Of a DNA stretch of 64,000 bases, positions 60,238 through 64,000 are shown piece by piece; positions within the stretch are counted from its first letter, which is position 1, and every line of letters starts with the position of its first letter. Position numbers and translations under genes: made by a program. Under the pieces are notes generated by a model that made no database searches, was not told the DNA's origin, and saw only the letters and a program-made list of their open reading frames with translations. The stretch comes from Vanilla planifolia (Eukaryota > Streptophyta > Magnoliopsida > Asparagales > Orchidaceae), in contig CM043875.1 in the NCBI GenBank assembly GCA_023846275.1, positions 989,569 to 1,053,568 of the forward strand, in the 5' to 3' direction.

Positions 60238-63200
60238 TAAAGTGGTCTTTAAGTGCTTATGTTTTTGTTACATGCCTTTTGCTCATTTGGAAACAACTTC
60301 TTTTGTAGTTTGTGGCATATCATGCACTCTAAGTATGAATATATGGTATTATGTAGTCTATTAAGATGTTTAAGACAATATTTTCTGTCATGCATCCCTT
60401 TCAAGTGTTCTGTATTTGTGGGCTTGTGGTAATGTTTTTATATTTTAAAAAATGCTTTATTAAATACCTTTTTACTCTTCTTTTTTTTTTATACAAGATC
60501 AAAATTGCAAAGTTTTCTTGTTTAATAACTTCCATCATTGGTGATACTTTATGTTTTATTCAGCAATTTCTATACCAATTTGTTTGCTTGATTTATTGTT
60601 TATTAGTTGCTTGATCTATTGTGGCTAATTCATGTTAAGATCATCGATGTACATTCAAGTTATTTGATTGCTTCCAATTAAAACGTAATATATTGACAAG
60701 AGTTTTTCTCGTCTTTATCGCTATCTCTTTATTTTACTCTCTATCATTTTCTTTTCTTTTATCTCTATTTTAATCTTTCTCATTGGTTGAGAATTTGACA
60801 GTTTTTTTACAAAGATTTAGCTTTGAAAGTATTGTTTTATTTTTTGAAAAAATAAATTTTAAATATAAAAATAATATAACATATTTTAATTTATTGTAAT
60901 AAATATATTCAACCTAAATATTTAATATAGAAAGGCAAAATGGTTGATTTTAAATCATTAATTTGGAATTAATGTGGATTATGAATTACATCCAAAAGTT
61001 GAACTTCAAACTATTAAATCCTCAAATTACAATCCTTTTCAAAAAGAAATTCAAAAATAAAAGGTATAAGAAACTCATTGAAATGTCACTTATCATGACA
61101 CATCGCATTTGGAGCAAATTAAATTTGTTTAAAAAACACAAAAAAAAAATTTATAGCTCGAAATTTCCTTTGCCAAAAGTGTTTCAAGTTCAATCCAACA
61201 AAACTATTATAACAAGATAGAATCTATAACTTTGACTATGAATGTTTCGACAACTATTGGAACTATAGAACTAGATAGTTGGAAGACCTTCAAAAGAAAT
61301 TTAGCTAAAACATCATCAGAACTTAAGTTAAATAGAGACAAATTTTACCAAACTTTAACATGTACAATAACAATATAACTATTATGAAAAACATTTGAAA
61401 TTTAACTCTAGAGATGTAAACACAAGTGATTTGACTAGATCCTCGCAATCAACTAGGAATAAGAACCCTAAACTATCAAAAAAATAAATAAATTAGCACA
61501 CAAAATTTTTTCTTGAGGGTTGATCAAGGATTCTATTAAGAACTTGTAATATTCACCAAGTTTTTACATCCCCTCAACTCTGTGCATTCAATGGAGATTC
61601 ATTTCAAAGGCTGACAAAGTAGAGAAATCTTCTAGAAAAAAATGTGGATGTTTTTGAAAAAAGGTATACTATAATTAGAGCAAGTGAGAAAATAAAAAAC
61701 TATTTGATTAGCTTGCTTCAAAATTATATGTTATTCATAAACTACAAACAATAATTCAATGTATTATCTAAACATATTTCATATAAGATTATTATCTAAG
61801 AACAAGTATGATTCAAAAATCATTTTGTTTAGTATGAAGAATCTTTAGGATGGATCTCTTTAAGTTGGTCCTTATTAATAAAAAAAAGCCCATTATTGTG
61901 GCCCATACCTTTTAAAGCCCATATTTAATAATGGATTGATAAAATTCTTGCCATCTAAAAGCTATGATGAAAAAAAATGATAAAAAAAATTTTAAATTTT
62001 AATGTATCATTTAAAAGTTGAGATTTTAACTAAAAATTGGTTTTATGTATTTTTCATAAAATTATTTCTTCTTTAACATTTAGAAATAAATTTAAAAGCA
62101 TCTTTCAAGAGTATAAATAAATAAAACTTATCGTGTGTTAATTACCTTCATCAATAACATAGAGTTGTCATATGGCATTTAACAAATCATTTAGGTAATA
62201 CAAATGCTTCAATATACTCAGATTGTTTTTTTTTTTTTTTTTTAAAGAATTTATGATGTATTATTATATGATGGAAATTCAATATACTCAGATGTTAATA
62301 AAAAAATATTTCATTTTTTATTTTGTATAATATTATTATAATTATTTTATAGTAATAAAATATTTTCATATATTCTTGTTGATATAAACCTAATTTATAT
62401 TTAAATCATACAAATTTTGATATTCCACTTTTAATAAACTTTGATAATGGTCACATCAATTTTTTTAATGACTTTTGCATAATATATTTTCTTGACACGA
62501 GGAACTTATCAAGTTACAATCAAATTAATACAATAAATGATAATGGTTATCCTCGATAGAGGCGAACACCTTCTAATTTGAAAACAAACTGGTTTTTTGA
62601 GCCCTCGGTTGACCACACTGTCTAAAACGATATGAAACATTGTTAATAGACACCACTAATTACTAGTCCCTAGTCATAGTTTTGTTTGTTCTTAAAATTG
62701 ATGACATTTTATCAAATTAAATTTCATTTAACCAACCAAATTAACATATTTTCTAATTTTTTTTACATCATTTACTTTCTTAAACCACAATAATCACATC
62801 AAGCAAACCCAAAATAGGTAAAACCATTCTTGAATTAAATTGAAAAAACAAGAATAACAAAGGTTCAAGTTTCTATTTAGTCTTAATGATAACTTAAGCA
62901 AATAAACTTTCATAAATCATTGATATTAGTAGATTTTAAAAGCACGTTATAAGTATCCTTCTGCCTAGACATCGTTTTCTTGACTAAAAGGCAGAAACAA
63001 ATAGCTTATCAAACGCGGGAAACAAACAGAGCTTACGTACGTGGTGTTGCATGGAAGAAGATAAGCTGCCATAAGCATGGAAGGGTATGTTGCCTGAAAA
63101 GGACAAGAGAATGTTCTGCTGAACAGTCACTTCATCTTGGTGTCTTTTAGCCGTTGAAATTTTCATAAAATAATAAATATTAATAAAATAATATATCAAA

Positions 63201-64000
63201 TGGGCATTTATGACGACCCTATCCCTTAAAGTTGACAGAAATCCACCTTGATAGTAGCCGGCTTTTATGAATTGACACCGCATGCATGCTTTCTAATTAA
63301 CCCAATGGTTTTTTTATTTATTTATTTTTTATGTTAATTATATTAGAAATTTCCTTTTGTTTGAAAGAAATGAAGTTGCTTCTTCATTTCTTCGTTGGGT
63401 TACTTTTTAAGATGATTTTTATGATGATAAGAGAAAAAAAAAATGATAAAAGTTAAAAATAATTAAATATATAGATGATAAAAGATAAATGATAAGAAAT
63501 AAATGATGATAATATGAAGATAAGTCAATATTTATAACAAGAAAATAGTAAGAAGATATTAAAGAAATTAAAATAAAATAAAATATAATAATTTTTATTT
63601 TATTCACTTTGTATGTTTTGGTGTTTACCTCTACTTTATAAAAAGACAAACCAATATTTAATTTGTTTAGTTTTTTATGATTAAAAATAAGTATTTAAAA
63701 GAAGTAATATTAAAATAAAAATAATAACATGACGATTTTTATTTATTTATCATTCTTCTTATCTCCTTTTAATGTAATAATAATTAAAATAATAATTATT
63801 GTGTTCCATTTTTTTATGTTTTAGTGTTTACCTCTATTTGTTATGGAAAGACAATATTTATATTTAATTCGTTTAATTTTTTATGATTGAAAAAATTATT
63901 TAAATTGAATTTTAAAAATATTTAATATTTTTTTGATAAAATATTGATGTTTGCATATCACTTTTTAAGTAAAATTGTTTTAAAATAAATCTAATTTTTA
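60238..64000. other. F-box gene 3' flank and AT-rich intergenic DNA
   Basis: 60238 to about 60650 is probably 3' UTR and terminator. Beyond that I see no supported gene: open frames are short and AT-driven. 62229-62243 is a T-run between two CAATATACTCAGAT copies. A unit of about 95 bp (TATGTTTTGGTGTTTACCTC...) occurs at 63612 and again at 63815. Confidence 0.5.

Noticed and set aside
62211-62294. T-run flanked by two CAATATACTCAGAT copies, as a small retroposon insertion with target duplication
   Set aside because: Only about 50 bp between the copies and no recognisable body; chance duplication is as likely.

Overview
This window is nuclear DNA from a flowering plant. All five host genes are typical plant families: UDP-glucuronate 4-epimerase, a DUF641 protein, a MYC2-type bHLH factor, IMP dehydrogenase and an FBW2-type F-box protein. 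Several have very GC-rich coding sequence sitting in an extremely AT-rich background. That contrast, with moderate gene density and a chromovirus (Tekay/Del-like) retrotransposon, suggests a non-grass monocot (for example a Zingiberales or yam-like genome). The species cannot be fixed from sequence alone.

Layout. 1-7768: a Ty3/gypsy chromovirus whose 5' LTR is cut by the window start. Its two LTRs are almost identical, but gag and pol carry several stops and the protease region is missing. About 0.8 kb downstream is an intronless, Golgi-type UDP-glucuronate 4-epimerase gene (8584-9966, +). 10-22.6 kb is mostly AT-rich non-coding DNA with one CpG-rich island near 14.6-14.96 kb. 22667-24132 (+) is a DUF641 (GIL1/IRKI-like) gene, best read with one 86-bp intron. 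24.1-29.7 kb is AT-rich with small local duplications. 29734-31521 (-) is an intronless MYC2-like jasmonate transcription factor with a four-codon upstream ORF whose stop overlaps the main start. 33.65-34.47 kb is a diverged direct repeat next to the 3' end of the IMP dehydrogenase gene.

IMP dehydrogenase occupies 34675-52067 (-). Four exons rebuild a complete 504-residue enzyme across introns of about 6.0, 9.5 and 0.3 kb. Intron 1 carries an old, broken Ty1/copia element. Intron 2 carries a long inverted repeat with arms of about 1.1 kb around a 40-nt spacer. Each arm holds the same unrecognised open frame of about 160-190 codons, a set of five 20-bp promoter-like repeats, a TATA box and a tRNA-iMet-type primer binding site. 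If the intron is transcribed it should fold into a long dsRNA hairpin. I consider this the most interesting structure in the window.

52.1-57.7 kb is AT-rich, with a decayed tandem repeat near 55.6-56.04 kb. 57834-60237 (+) is a two-exon FBW2-like F-box gene, with an upstream ORF ending 3 nt before the start codon and a tandem duplication inside its intron. 60.2-64 kb is AT-rich with no supported gene.

The genes do not form one pathway: cell-wall sugar-nucleotide supply, tropism or kinase signalling, jasmonate transcription, guanine nucleotide synthesis and SCF ubiquitin ligation are simply neighbours. I saw no tRNA, rRNA or CRISPR-like feature.
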